Assembly: GCF_000743525.1 (NCBI RefSeq)
Contig: NZ_JQGK01000015.1
Span: 30,422-94,421 of the forward strand
Length of the DNA stretch: 64,000 bases
Direction of reading: 5' to 3'
DNA from: Sulfurospirillum sp. SCADC
GTDB lineage: Bacteria; Campylobacterota; Campylobacteria; Campylobacterales; Sulfurospirillaceae
The notes below the pieces were generated by a model that worked only from the letters and a program-made list of their open reading frames with translations, searched no databases and had not been told where the DNA came from. Position numbers and translations under genes: made by a program. Each line of letters opens with the position of its first letter. Position 1 is the stretch's first letter. Positions 8,444-16,655 of the stretch are shown here, one piece after another.

Positions 8444-9484
8444 TTATGGAAGGATGGTATTTTTCTTAACCATCTCTTCAGTGAGTTTTGTTTTAGCTAA
8501 AACAGCCGCTTGTACTTTTTTAAGATCTTCATCAGTCATTGGAACCAAACCGATGGTTTTAAGAACACCTTTTGAGCCGATCATTTTGGCATCAACATAC
8601 AGTTTCAAGAACTCATCCATCCCTTTAACTTGAGAACGGTGAGAGTTTTTAGCGTAGATGTAAAGGCTTCTTGAGATAGGGTATTTTGCAGCGGAGATTG
8701 TATCAAATGCTGGTTCAACACCATCAACAGATGCGCCATTGATTTTATCGCCATTCTCTTCAAGGAAGCTGTAACCAAAGATACCAAATGCTGCAGTGTC
8801 CTTTGTGAGTTTTTGAACGATAAGGTTGTCATTTTCACCTGCTGGAACAAACACACCGTCTTGACGTACGGCTTTATATTTACCTTTTTTGTCGCCATAT
8901 GCTTCAAATTTCTTTGAACTGTGCTCCATTACCATCTCATCAAATGAGTCACGTGTTCCAGATGTGGTTGGAGGACCGTATACCGTGATTTTTCTATTTG
9001 GAAGGGCCGCATCGATCTCATTCCATGTTTTGTATGGGTTTTTAATGAGTGACTTGCCATCTTTACTTGGAACTTCCTCAGCCAATGCTAAGAACATTTG
9101 TTCACGTGTAAAGTTGATTTTACCGTTGGTTTTAGATTGCGCAAACGCGATACCATCAAATCCTACCATCATACCCGTGATGTCTGTAACACCATTTTCT
9201 AAGCATGTTTTGTATTCAGACGCTTTCATAGGGCGTGAAGCATTGGTAAAATCAGGTGTATCAAGACCATTACCTGAACAAAAAATCTTCATACCGCCAC
9301 CGGTTCCTGTTGATTCAACGACAGGCGTTGCATTGCCCGTTGTTGCTTTAAACTCTTCAGCGACATAGCTGGTAAAAGGATACACGGTTGATGATCCAAC
9401 AATTTTAATCTGATCTCTTGCACTCGCAGTTGCACTCAAAGCTGCAACACTCAAAAGGGCAATTGCACATGTTTTGATAGTCAT
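8444..9484 (-). CDS. pstS: Periplasmic phosphate-binding protein
   Basis: High-affinity phosphate-binding protein (346 residues) that delivers phosphate to PstCAB. It has a Sec signal peptide ending around ATASA, then the mature start DQIKIVGSSTVYPF, the classic PstS phosphate-binding segment, and further ligand motifs STGTGGGMK and PTTSGTRDSFDE. It is the first gene of pstSCAB and is transcribed from a promoter with a Pho box 10 bases upstream of its -10 box (9517-9548). GGAG lies six bases before the ATG. Confidence 0.95.
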   Translation of the reverse strand: MTIKTCAIALLSVAALSATASARDQIKIVGSSTVYPFTSYVAEEFKATTGNATPVVESTGTGGGMKIFCSGNGLDTPDFTNASRPMKASEYKTCLENGVTDITGMMVGFDGIAFAQSKTNGKINFTREQMFLALAEEVPSKDGKSLIKNPYKTWNEIDAALPNRKITVYGPPTTSGTRDSFDEMVMEHSSKKFEAYGDKKGKYKAVRQDGVFVPAGENDNLIVQKLTKDTAAFGIFGYSFLEENGDKINGASVDGVEPAFDTISAAKYPISRSLYIYAKNSHRSQVKGMDEFLKLYVDAKMIGSKGVLKTIGLVPMTDEDLKKVQAAVLAKTKLTEEMVKKNTILP

Positions 9485-9516
9485 TGTTTACTCCATTTCT
9501 AAAATTTGGTAATGTC

Positions 9517-9548
9517 ATTGTAAGGGAATTTGATTACAACTTGGTTAC
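9517..9548 (-). promoter_or_regulatory. pstS promoter with Pho box
   Basis: Read on the minus strand: GTAACCAAGTTGTAAT, then 10 bases, then the -10 box TACAAT. The box occupies the -35 region, as expected for activation by a PhoB-type regulator. The same spacing is found at the phoU and olsF-like promoters. Confidence 0.7.
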
Positions 9549-9611
9549 GAATTGTTTCTAAACAGAGGATTAAAATGCTTCGTTATTATCATTTTTTTGG
9601 GAAGAGTCCGT

Positions 9612-9617
9612 TATAAT
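9612..9617 (+). promoter_or_regulatory. -10 box for the dioxygenase gene
   Basis: A perfect TATAAT 70 bases upstream of the dioxygenase start codon, in the gap shared with divergent pstS. Confidence 0.5.
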
Positions 9618-9687
9618 TTTATGAAGCATTTTTTGCTCTACGCAAAAGCTTAACTCACTTATTTTGAAAACGCTCTAAGGAAACGTG

Positions 9688-10464
9688 ATGTCAAATGCTA
9701 CAATGCCTTGCCTCTTTGTGGGACACGGCTCACCGATGAATCTTGTATTGGAAAACCGTTTCACCGAAGCGTTGGAAACGCTTTGCAAAGAGCTCCCCAC
9801 GCCCAAAGCGATTTTGGTCATCTCCGCACACTGGTACACAAACCAAACAGCCGTGAGTATCAGCTCAGGCATTGCGTATGAGACGTTGTATGATTTTTAC
9901 GGATTTCCCCCTTCGCTGTACGAAATCAACTACCAATCGCCTAGTAACAACACGCTCTCAAAACGCATCGCCACGCTTTTGGATGTCCCTTTAGTCGAGC
10001 GAGGCTTGGATCATGGTGCGTGGATGCCACTGCATTTTCTCTTTCCCAAAGCAAGCATCCCAGTCATTCAACTCAGCCTCAACAAAAACCTGCCACTGCC
10101 TTTACATGTAAAGATCGGCGAGCAACTCCAAGTGCTCAGGGATGAGGGCATTATGATCATCGGAAGTGGCAACATCACGCACAATCTTGGCATGGTTGAT
10201 TTTTACAATATGAACGCACCTGCGGTTGCATGGGCTCACAATGTGGATGATTTTGTCCAGCGAGCCTTTACATGTAACGATGTTGAAAGCTTAGTGCGCA
10301 TCGAAGAGCGATGTCCTGATTTTAAAACAGCGCATCCAAGCATCGACCACTATTTGCCACTGCTCTACATTGCAGGTGCCAGACGCGAAGAAGATACGGT
10401 AAAAATACTCACCCCTTTTTTCCAAAATGCCAGCCTCTCGATGCGAGGTTTTATGCTCTCCTGA
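9688..10464 (+). CDS. ygiD: DODA-type extradiol ring-opening dioxygenase
   Basis: Class III extradiol dioxygenase of the DODA/YgiD family (258 residues), a cytosolic metal-dependent enzyme; YgiD of E. coli opens the ring of DOPA, but the substrate here is unknown. Seen: the N-terminal FVGHGSPMN metal-ligand motif, ISAHWYT, the DHGAWMPL segment and IIGSGNITHNLG, all typical of the family. ATG 9688 is used because AAGGA precedes it by six bases. Two palindrome copies are embedded in frame (10101-10112 as Leu-His-Val-Lys, 10267-10278 as Phe-Thr-Cys-Asn). Confidence 0.87.
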   Translation: MSNATMPCLFVGHGSPMNLVLENRFTEALETLCKELPTPKAILVISAHWYTNQTAVSISSGIAYETLYDFYGFPPSLYEINYQSPSNNTLSKRIATLLDVPLVERGLDHGAWMPLHFLFPKASIPVIQLSLNKNLPLPLHVKIGEQLQVLRDEGIMIIGSGNITHNLGMVDFYNMNAPAVAWAHNVDDFVQRAFTCNDVESLVRIEERCPDFKTAHPSIDHYLPLLYIAGARREEDTVKILTPFFQNASLSMRGFMLS

Positions 10465-10630
10465 TCTATGTCATTTTTTACGACACCCTTATCACAAACC
10501 TGCGTAACAAGGGTGATTTACCTTACATGTAAACGTCTCTATTTCCCATACCTCACACAAAATCTCACATAAAAAAACCACATTTAAAGCTATAATATAA
10601 AAATTAAAAGTTATTTATAAGGGATATTTT
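10465..10630. other. Gap before the chemoreceptor pseudogene
   Basis: Holds a weak inverted repeat CACCCTT/AAGGGTG (10484-10515) that may end the dioxygenase transcript, a palindrome copy (10522-10533) and a perfect TATAAT at 10591-10596 that would serve the downstream pseudogene. Confidence 0.5.
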
Positions 10631-11997
10631 ATGTTACAGACAATCCGCGCTAAACTCATGTTTTTATTGGTTATTATTTTAATCGGCACGATGGGGCTTA
10701 GTTACCTGCTGATTTCCCATGCAGGGGACGCCGAGATAGCTGTTAAGAAAGTGCAACACATTGGGAAGCTCCCTCGCTACACCTCAGAGCTTTTGATGTA
10801 TTCTAGAGGTAATCAAATCTCGTATGTACAACACTTTATCGAAAGTTATCTCCAATCCAAAAGAAACTTGATGCGCATATTAACGAACTGAGACCACTGC
10901 TCAGTGCGGAAAAAGACATCGCTCTTTTAAATCACATTTAACAAGGAGCGGATGATTTTAGAGTCAGTGCCATGCCTCGTTTTGAGATGCTTAAGCAGTA
11001 TAAAAACGATACCACATCCGCCGAATTTCTTGCCACACCCGAGGGAAAGAAATTTATGGAACTCACCAACAAAGGACGTGACGCATTTATCTCTATCTCT
11101 AAAAATGCCGATGCCCTCGCCCAAGATATTGAACAAGAGGAGCACGAACTTCTCGATGGTGCCAAAAAAATTTGGATCCTCATGGCACTGCTTGTTTCAG
11201 GCTTAACGGCGTTTCTTTTCTGGGTGATCACGACTAAAATTAAAAATTCACTCTCCAATGCTGCCAAAGAGTGTGACTACATCGGGAAAAACAAAGACCT
11301 CAGCCACCCTATTGCAATCACAGGCAATGACGAGATCGCTAACATCATGCGCACCGTAAACACGCTTTTCGAGCAGTTACGCATCGCCATCGATAATGCC
11401 AAACGTACCGCGATGGAAAATGCAGCCGTGGCTGAAGAGCTCTCCTCAACATCGCTTCAAATTGGAAAGCGCACCGAAGAGACCGATCAAGAGGTTGATC
11501 ATGCGGTCAATACTACCAAAAAAGTCGCTAGCATTTTACACGACAGTGAAAAGAATGCAGAGCACGCAGGTACCGTGATGCAAAATGTCGCCAATGAGCT
11601 CAATAACGCATCCAATGAAGTTCTTGTCCAAAAAAGCCTTGTGGAAAGTAACGCCACCGTAGCGGTCATCACCCAATCGGTCAATACAACGTCCGATCTC
11701 ATGAAGAAAAATGCCAAAGAGATTCAATCCCTCGGACAGCGCGCTGAAAATACACAACAGTTGATGCTCAAAACGGTGAGCAGTATGAATGAAACCGCAA
11801 CCGTTGCAGAAGGTGCTGCAAAAGAGGTCAAACATGGAAGTGTCGAAGCCAACGTTATGCTGGAGCGTGTCAACACCATTCATAAACTCACCTCCACCAA
11901 CGCCAGAAGCGTCGAAGAGATCGCAAGCGCAGCCGAACACCTCGCCAAACTCTCCACCAGCCTCAGCAACGCGCTTTCTGCATTTAAAACTGCCTAA
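10631..11997 (+). pseudogene. Broken methyl-accepting chemotaxis protein gene
   Basis: Remains of a transmembrane chemoreceptor. The N-terminal helix and start of the helical sensor domain are in one frame to 10891. A one-base shift near the A-run at about 10869 moves the homologous reading into another frame, which meets an in-frame TAA at 10939-10941 and is then open to 11997. The C-terminal part has HAMP-like and methylation-helix sequence ending in ARSVEEIASAAEHLAKLS, but the conserved hairpin tip that binds CheA and CheW (DQTNLLALNAAIEAARAGE in intact receptors) is absent. Three independent lesions make this a decayed gene, although its promoter and ribosome binding site still look intact. 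Confidence 0.85.
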
Positions 11998-12009
11998 AAA
12001 CTTACATGC

Positions 12010-12035
12010 AACCAAGCCCACTTTAGGGTTTGGTT
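12010..12035. terminator. Bidirectional terminator-like hairpin
   Basis: AACCAAGCCC / GGGTTTGGTT (10 pairs, one G-U) with a 6-base loop, between the convergent chemoreceptor pseudogene and the ATPase gene. T-rich sequence follows on the plus strand. A one-mismatch palindrome (CTTACATGCAAC) overlaps its left side. Confidence 0.6.
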
Positions 12036-12049
12036 TCGTTATTTAAAAA

Positions 12050-13348
12050 CTACACTTTATCTTGGCTATGCACCATCAACAACCACGCATACAAGGGAAT
12101 GATATGGATGGTTTTGTCATCAAATACCACATCATTTTTTTCATCTTTGGTGATAAGATAGCTCTCATTTAGTCCAAAATATGCCATTGCTTCCAAAAGT
12201 CCGTCGTATTCTCTCGTGCGTGTTTTTGCATCCGTGAGCTCATAACTTACATTTAAAAGAAACTCCCTACCTTCGATCTTGGCATAAAAATCAACTTCGT
12301 GATGCCCTTTGAAATAATAGACATCTTTGCTCTGTCGCCTGAGTTCTAAAAAAACAGCGTTTTCATACAGTTTACTTTTATCATGGCTGAGCGCATAATC
12401 GTAAATCTTTTTAAATCCGCTGTCTACGGCGTAAATTTTCTTGGGATTGCGTTGCTCTTCTTTGATAGAATTTCGATAAATTGGTACCGTAAAAAGCGCA
12501 TAGGCATCTTCAAGGTACGACATATAATTAAAAATCGTATCTTTGGAAAGCTTGAAACCTTGCGATTTGAACTCATTGTAAAGTTTCGTAAAACTGAGTA
12601 ACGTAGCGATGTTCGTAAAGCAGTATTTTGTGAGATGCTTGAGCAAACTTCCGTTGGTGATGTTGTGCCTTTGAGCAATGTCTTTGTACACAATCAGCTC
12701 AAGATAATCACTCAAAATTTTCCGTGAAATGAAAGCATCTTCTCCAATTGTCTCAGCAAAACCACCCTCTACAAGATAGCTATCCAGTGCATTTTTGATA
12801 AAACTGAGCGATTTTGACGCATTGAGATTGACTGTGATACCTTTACATGTAAGGTATTCACGAAAGGAAAAAGGAAAGATTTCAAAGCTTAGGGTTCTAC
12901 CTCGAAGGCTTGTGGCGATTTCGCTTGAGAGCAGTTTTGCGCTGGAACCTGTTATAAAAATGGAGAGATTAAGCGTATCGTAAATGCGTCTGACATACAA
13001 TTCCCAGCCATCAACCACTTGCACCTCATCTAAAAAAAGATAAATCTTTTCATCTCTTTTAGTGGGGTACATTTCAAAGTAGGCTTCAAGGATTAAATCC
13101 AGATGTTCCAGTTTGAGCGGAAAAAGCCTGTCATCTTCAAAGTTAAGATACAGTACATTTTCTCTAGGATGTGTGAGTCTTAGTGTGCGTATCGCATCAA
13201 ATAAAATGGAGCTTTTACCACTGCGTCGCACCCCAATGAGAGAGATAATTTTTTTACTCTCTAAAGGAATGCTCTGCGCTCGTGGCAAAATGCCCACAAT
13301 CTCTTTATCCATAAAATCAGTGAGGATTTTTTTAAATATCTCTTTCAT
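12050..13348 (-). CDS. AAA_14/DUF4143 ATP-binding protein
   Basis: P-loop ATPase of 432 residues. Walker A is GVRRSGKSS, Walker B is KIYLFLDEVQ, and ITGSSAKLLS matches the sensor region of AAA_14 proteins. The C-terminal half has DUF4143 features, including YAVDSGFK and a nuclease-like stretch HHEVDFYAKIEG. Such proteins are widespread, often mobile, and have no settled role. AAAGGA lies five bases before ATG 13348, so this start is preferred to the ATG two codons upstream. One palindrome copy (12842-12853) is in frame as Leu-Thr-Cys-Lys. Confidence 0.8.
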   Translation of the reverse strand: MKEIFKKILTDFMDKEIVGILPRAQSIPLESKKIISLIGVRRSGKSSILFDAIRTLRLTHPRENVLYLNFEDDRLFPLKLEHLDLILEAYFEMYPTKRDEKIYLFLDEVQVVDGWELYVRRIYDTLNLSIFITGSSAKLLSSEIATSLRGRTLSFEIFPFSFREYLTCKGITVNLNASKSLSFIKNALDSYLVEGGFAETIGEDAFISRKILSDYLELIVYKDIAQRHNITNGSLLKHLTKYCFTNIATLLSFTKLYNEFKSQGFKLSKDTIFNYMSYLEDAYALFTVPIYRNSIKEEQRNPKKIYAVDSGFKKIYDYALSHDKSKLYENAVFLELRRQSKDVYYFKGHHEVDFYAKIEGREFLLNVSYELTDAKTRTREYDGLLEAMAYFGLNESYLITKDEKNDVVFDDKTIHIIPLYAWLLMVHSQDKV

Positions 13349-13408
13349 AATCATCCTTTTATATAAGTATGATTATATATATTTTAGTTCTTTTTGTAAA
13401 GGATTAAA

Positions 13409-15124
13409 TTATGCCCCTTTAATATAACGCGTCTTCTTAGCCTCTTTAATTTTAGTAATGTCCACCAAAATAAAGCTATCCACACAATTAGCAAACTCTT
13501 TGTCAATGTTAAAATCTAAAAAGAGTATGCCGCCCTCTTCACAGAGCTCAGTATACTGTTTGTACAGCGTTGGCACGCTAAGATCCATGTGCGAGAGTTG
13601 CTCTTTGAGTGTTGCAAAATCCTCTTTATAGTCATCGCCTTTGAAAAACGCTTGCGCCTCTTCTTTTTCTAATTTACTCATAAAAAAAGAGTTGCGTGCG
13701 AGCACGAGTGATTGTGGTGAGCCAAAGTAGAGGGCATAGAAGGTGATGATGAGATTTTTGGCGATTTTGGGGTAGACATCGCTTAAACTCACAGGACCGT
13801 ACATGTAACGAATATGCGGATTTTTAAACAGGTACGCCCCAATGCCTTGCCAGAGATAATCAAGGGCGCGTGTGCCCCAATAACGTGGCTGAACAAAACT
13901 GCGCCCTAGCTCAATGGAATTGTGTAAATAAGGCTCAAATTCAGGGGCAAATTCAAAAAGACTGTGCGAATAAAACCCTTCCATTCCAAAATACTCATTG
14001 ATAAAATTGGCTTCGCCAATGCGGTACGCGCCCACGACTTCAAGCTCTTCATCATCCCAGAGCACGATGTGTTTGTAGTGTTTATCAAACGCGTCCACAT
14101 CGCGTTTTCCGCCCGTTCCCTCTTCCACTTTACGAAACGTAAACTCTCGCAAGCGACCTATCTCTTTCATCAAAATGGAACCTGCTTCATACTCATACAG
14201 ATAGATCTTTTTGCCATCGCTCGTTTGACCTAAGAGGGTCGATTTTTTAAGTTCGGCGCGTATGGCTTTACGCTCTTCAGGATGTGCAATCGCTCTTTGG
14301 GTCGCAAAAATTCCCTTTTTACCTTTACTGATCTTATAAAGATGTTTTTTCAAAAGCGTAATCAAGGTTGTATCGCTAAAACCTGAGCTTTGAAGCGTTT
14401 TATAGGTGATCATTTCGCCAATTTTAAAGCTGATCACTTTGGAGCGTTTTTTAAACATCTCACTGGCAAGTAAAAAGGTCGATATTTTTTTGTTGATCAT
14501 CGAAAGGGTGTAAAAAAGTGGCGAATTTTTTGCATCAATAAACACGGGTAAAAGAGGTGAATTGGTTTTTTGCGCAAACTTTAAAAAGCCTTTTTTCCAT
14601 TTCGTATCTTTAATGCCTGTTGGCTGAGCCCGTGAGACTTCACCGGAAGGAAAGACGATAAGTGCTTCGTCACGCTCAAGCGCATCGTACACTTTTTTGA
14701 TCGACTCTTTCGCCGTTGCACCTGTAAGATTATCGATGGGAATGATCAATCCGCTAAGCGGTTCAATCTGCATCAACACATCATTTGCCAGTACTTTCAC
14801 ATCGCTTCGTATCTCTTTGATCAGTGAAATAAGTGCCAACGCGTCCAGTGCGCCTAACGGGTGATTTGCGATAATAATGATGCGACCAGAAGAAGGGATA
14901 TTGGTTTTATCTTTATTAGAGATGGTGTAGCCAAAGTTAAAATACTCCAGCACCGCTTCGACAAAATCAAACCCACGATACGCCTCTCCGTGCATTAAAA
15001 AATCGTTAATCTCATCTTGATGAAGCAGCTTTTTCAGGAGATAAACAACGAAATTTCTCACAATACTCGGATAATAGACAATGCTAGGGTACTTGAGGCT
15101 TAACGTTTTTTCTACATCTACCAT
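13409..15124 (-). CDS. olsF: OlsF-like bifunctional acyltransferase (ornithine lipid synthesis)
   Basis: Fusion protein of 571 residues. The N-terminal half is a PlsC-type O-acyltransferase with NHPLGALD (His 88, Asp 94) and FPSGEVSR (158-165). The C-terminal half (from about 300) is a GNAT/hemolysin-type N-acyltransferase like OlsB, with EIGRLREFTFRKVEEGTG, ELGRSFVQPRYWG and MYGPVSLSDVYP. This order (OlsA-like then OlsB-like) is that of OlsF, which makes ornithine lipid in Serratia proteamaculans and many other Gram-negatives. AAAGGAG lies five bases before the ATG. The gene is divergent from phoU and its promoter has a Pho box with standard spacing, which fits lipid remodelling under phosphate starvation. 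Biochemical specificity is inferred. Confidence 0.75.
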   Translation of the reverse strand: MVDVEKTLSLKYPSIVYYPSIVRNFVVYLLKKLLHQDEINDFLMHGEAYRGFDFVEAVLEYFNFGYTISNKDKTNIPSSGRIIIIANHPLGALDALALISLIKEIRSDVKVLANDVLMQIEPLSGLIIPIDNLTGATAKESIKKVYDALERDEALIVFPSGEVSRAQPTGIKDTKWKKGFLKFAQKTNSPLLPVFIDAKNSPLFYTLSMINKKISTFLLASEMFKKRSKVISFKIGEMITYKTLQSSGFSDTTLITLLKKHLYKISKGKKGIFATQRAIAHPEERKAIRAELKKSTLLGQTSDGKKIYLYEYEAGSILMKEIGRLREFTFRKVEEGTGGKRDVDAFDKHYKHIVLWDDEELEVVGAYRIGEANFINEYFGMEGFYSHSLFEFAPEFEPYLHNSIELGRSFVQPRYWGTRALDYLWQGIGAYLFKNPHIRYMYGPVSLSDVYPKIAKNLIITFYALYFGSPQSLVLARNSFFMSKLEKEEAQAFFKGDDYKEDFATLKEQLSHMDLSVPTLYKQYTELCEEGGILFLDFNIDKEFANCVDSFILVDITKIKEAKKTRYIKGA

Positions 15125-15156
15125 GAATGCTCCTTTACGTTTATTATTTTGGACTG

Positions 15157-15188
15157 ATTATATGGTGAGCTGATTACGATGTGGTAAC
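15157..15188 (-). promoter_or_regulatory. olsF-like promoter with Pho box
   Basis: On the minus strand: GTTACCACATCGTAAT, then 10 bases, then a perfect TATAAT. The geometry is identical to that of the pstS and phoU promoters. Confidence 0.7.
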
Positions 15189-15205
15189 GCAAGGAGGGTT
15201 TTTAT

Positions 15206-15237
15206 GTTACCATATTGTAATGATTTCAAACTACAAT
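15206..15237 (+). promoter_or_regulatory. phoU promoter with Pho box
   Basis: GTTACCATATTGTAAT, then 10 bases, then TACAAT, 28 bases upstream of the phoU start codon. It lies back to back with the olsF-like promoter in the same 140-base gap. Confidence 0.7.
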
Positions 15238-15264
15238 GATGGCAAACTATTATAAGGAAAACGT

Positions 15265-15933
15265 ATGCTTCAAAAATATGAAGAGAGACTTATTGAGATC
15301 AAAAAAATGTTGATTGATTTAGGTGCTGAAATCTCTATGGCAAGTGAAAAAGCTCTTTGCGGTATGGAAAGTTTAGATATATCTCGTTTTGACTCGGCAA
15401 AAACCCTTCTTAAAAACATTGAAAACAGAGCCAATACTATTGATAATGAAATTGTTGTCGCCCTTGCTCTTTTTGGACCGGAAGCCAAAGACTTACGTAA
15501 AATGGTTGCGTATCTTAAAATCACCAATGAACTGGTCAAGATTGCTGAAAATATCCGTGGATTTAGTAAACGTATGGCGCAACATCTTCAAGGCGATATA
15601 CCGTTTGTCTCTTTGCATGAATACTCTATACATTTGTGTAAAACATCGATCAAAGCGGTCACATTAGCCATCAGCACCATCGAAATTGCTGACCCAGAGA
15701 CACTCGAAGACATCTACCGTCGTGTTAAAGTGGAAGAGAGCAAAAGCGATGATCTTTACTCTATTTTAGAAAAGAACATCCTCAGCGACATTGCAAAACT
15801 GATCGACCAATCAGCTGATTTTATCCAAATCCTCAGCACCATGCGAAAGTTGGAGCGTATGGCAGATCGCAGTGTAAATATTGTACAATTAATGATCTTT
15901 GCGCGCGTGGGCGGAGAGATGAAGACCTATTAA
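15265..15933 (+). CDS. phoU: Phosphate signalling protein PhoU
   Basis: Cytosolic regulator (222 residues) made of two three-helix bundles. It links the state of PstSCAB to the PhoR kinase and keeps the Pho response off when phosphate is plentiful. Seen: the metal-binding type motifs ENRANTIDNEIV and, in the second bundle, ERMADRSVNI, with the intervening LRKMVAYLKITNELVKIAENI helix. It heads a phoU-phoB-phoR operon rather than closing the pst operon as in E. coli. Confidence 0.9.
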   Translation: MLQKYEERLIEIKKMLIDLGAEISMASEKALCGMESLDISRFDSAKTLLKNIENRANTIDNEIVVALALFGPEAKDLRKMVAYLKITNELVKIAENIRGFSKRMAQHLQGDIPFVSLHEYSIHLCKTSIKAVTLAISTIEIADPETLEDIYRRVKVEESKSDDLYSILEKNILSDIAKLIDQSADFIQILSTMRKLERMADRSVNIVQLMIFARVGGEMKTY

Positions 15934-15983
15934 TGCAACACGCATTTTAAGCGCTTTGAATTTTTCGTGTATTATGAGGTAAA

Positions 15984-16655
15984 ATGAAACAGACTATTTT
16001 GATTATTGAAGATGAGGAAGATTTACTCGAACTTTTAGAGTATCATCTTCAAAAAGAGGGTTACGAAACCTTGGGTTTTTTAAGCAGTAAAAATGTTGAA
16101 AAATGCCTGCAAGAAGAGCCCATCGACCTTTTGATTGTGGACCGCAACCTTCCGGGGGTGGAAGGGAGTGAATTTGTAGAGAGCTTGCGTAAAAAAGGGT
16201 TCTCTCAAGCGGTTATTTTCGTCACCGCCAAGAACAGCGATACCCACATCGAAGAGGGATTTTTAAGAGGCTGTGATGACTACGTCACAAAGCCTTACAA
16301 TATGAAAGAGCTGTTGCTTCGCATCAAAGCTATCTTAGCACGCACCGCACCTGAAAGCAAAAACACGCTCTCCTATCGCGATCTTATCTTAGACCTTGAA
16401 GCACACCGCTTGTCTGTCAATGACAAAGATGTGGAGCTGACCAAGCTGGAGTTTGATCTGCTTAAAACGATGATTGAAAATAAAAACGCTGTTTTAAGCC
16501 GTGAATTTTTGCTCGAACATGTCTGGAAAAACGATGAATTTTTTCAAGATAAAACGGTCAATGTCGCCATCAATCGCCTCAAACAAAAGATAGACCCCAC
16601 CAAAGAGAAAGAGTACATCAAATCCATCTGGGGAGTAGGATATAGCTTATGCTAA
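15984..16655 (+). CDS. phoB: PhoB-like OmpR-family response regulator
   Basis: Response regulator of 223 residues. The receiver domain has the acidic pocket EDEED, phosphoacceptor Asp in IVDRNLPG and the conserved Lys in VTKPYN. The C-terminal winged helix includes ELTKLEFDLLKTMIENKNAVLSR and YIKSIWGVGY, the OmpR/PhoB recognition region. It lies between phoU and the histidine kinase, overlapping the latter by 7 bases. It is the natural candidate to bind the boxes upstream of pstS, phoU and olsF. The PhoB identity rests on context as well as family. Confidence 0.87.
   Translation: MKQTILIIEDEEDLLELLEYHLQKEGYETLGFLSSKNVEKCLQEEPIDLLIVDRNLPGVEGSEFVESLRKKGFSQAVIFVTAKNSDTHIEEGFLRGCDDYVTKPYNMKELLLRIKAILARTAPESKNTLSYRDLILDLEAHRLSVNDKDVELTKLEFDLLKTMIENKNAVLSREFLLEHVWKNDEFFQDKTVNVAINRLKQKIDPTKEKEYIKSIWGVGYSLC

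Noticed and set aside
8889..9368. 159-codon plus-strand ORF opposite pstS
   Set aside because: Lies entirely within pstS in antisense and has no family resemblance.
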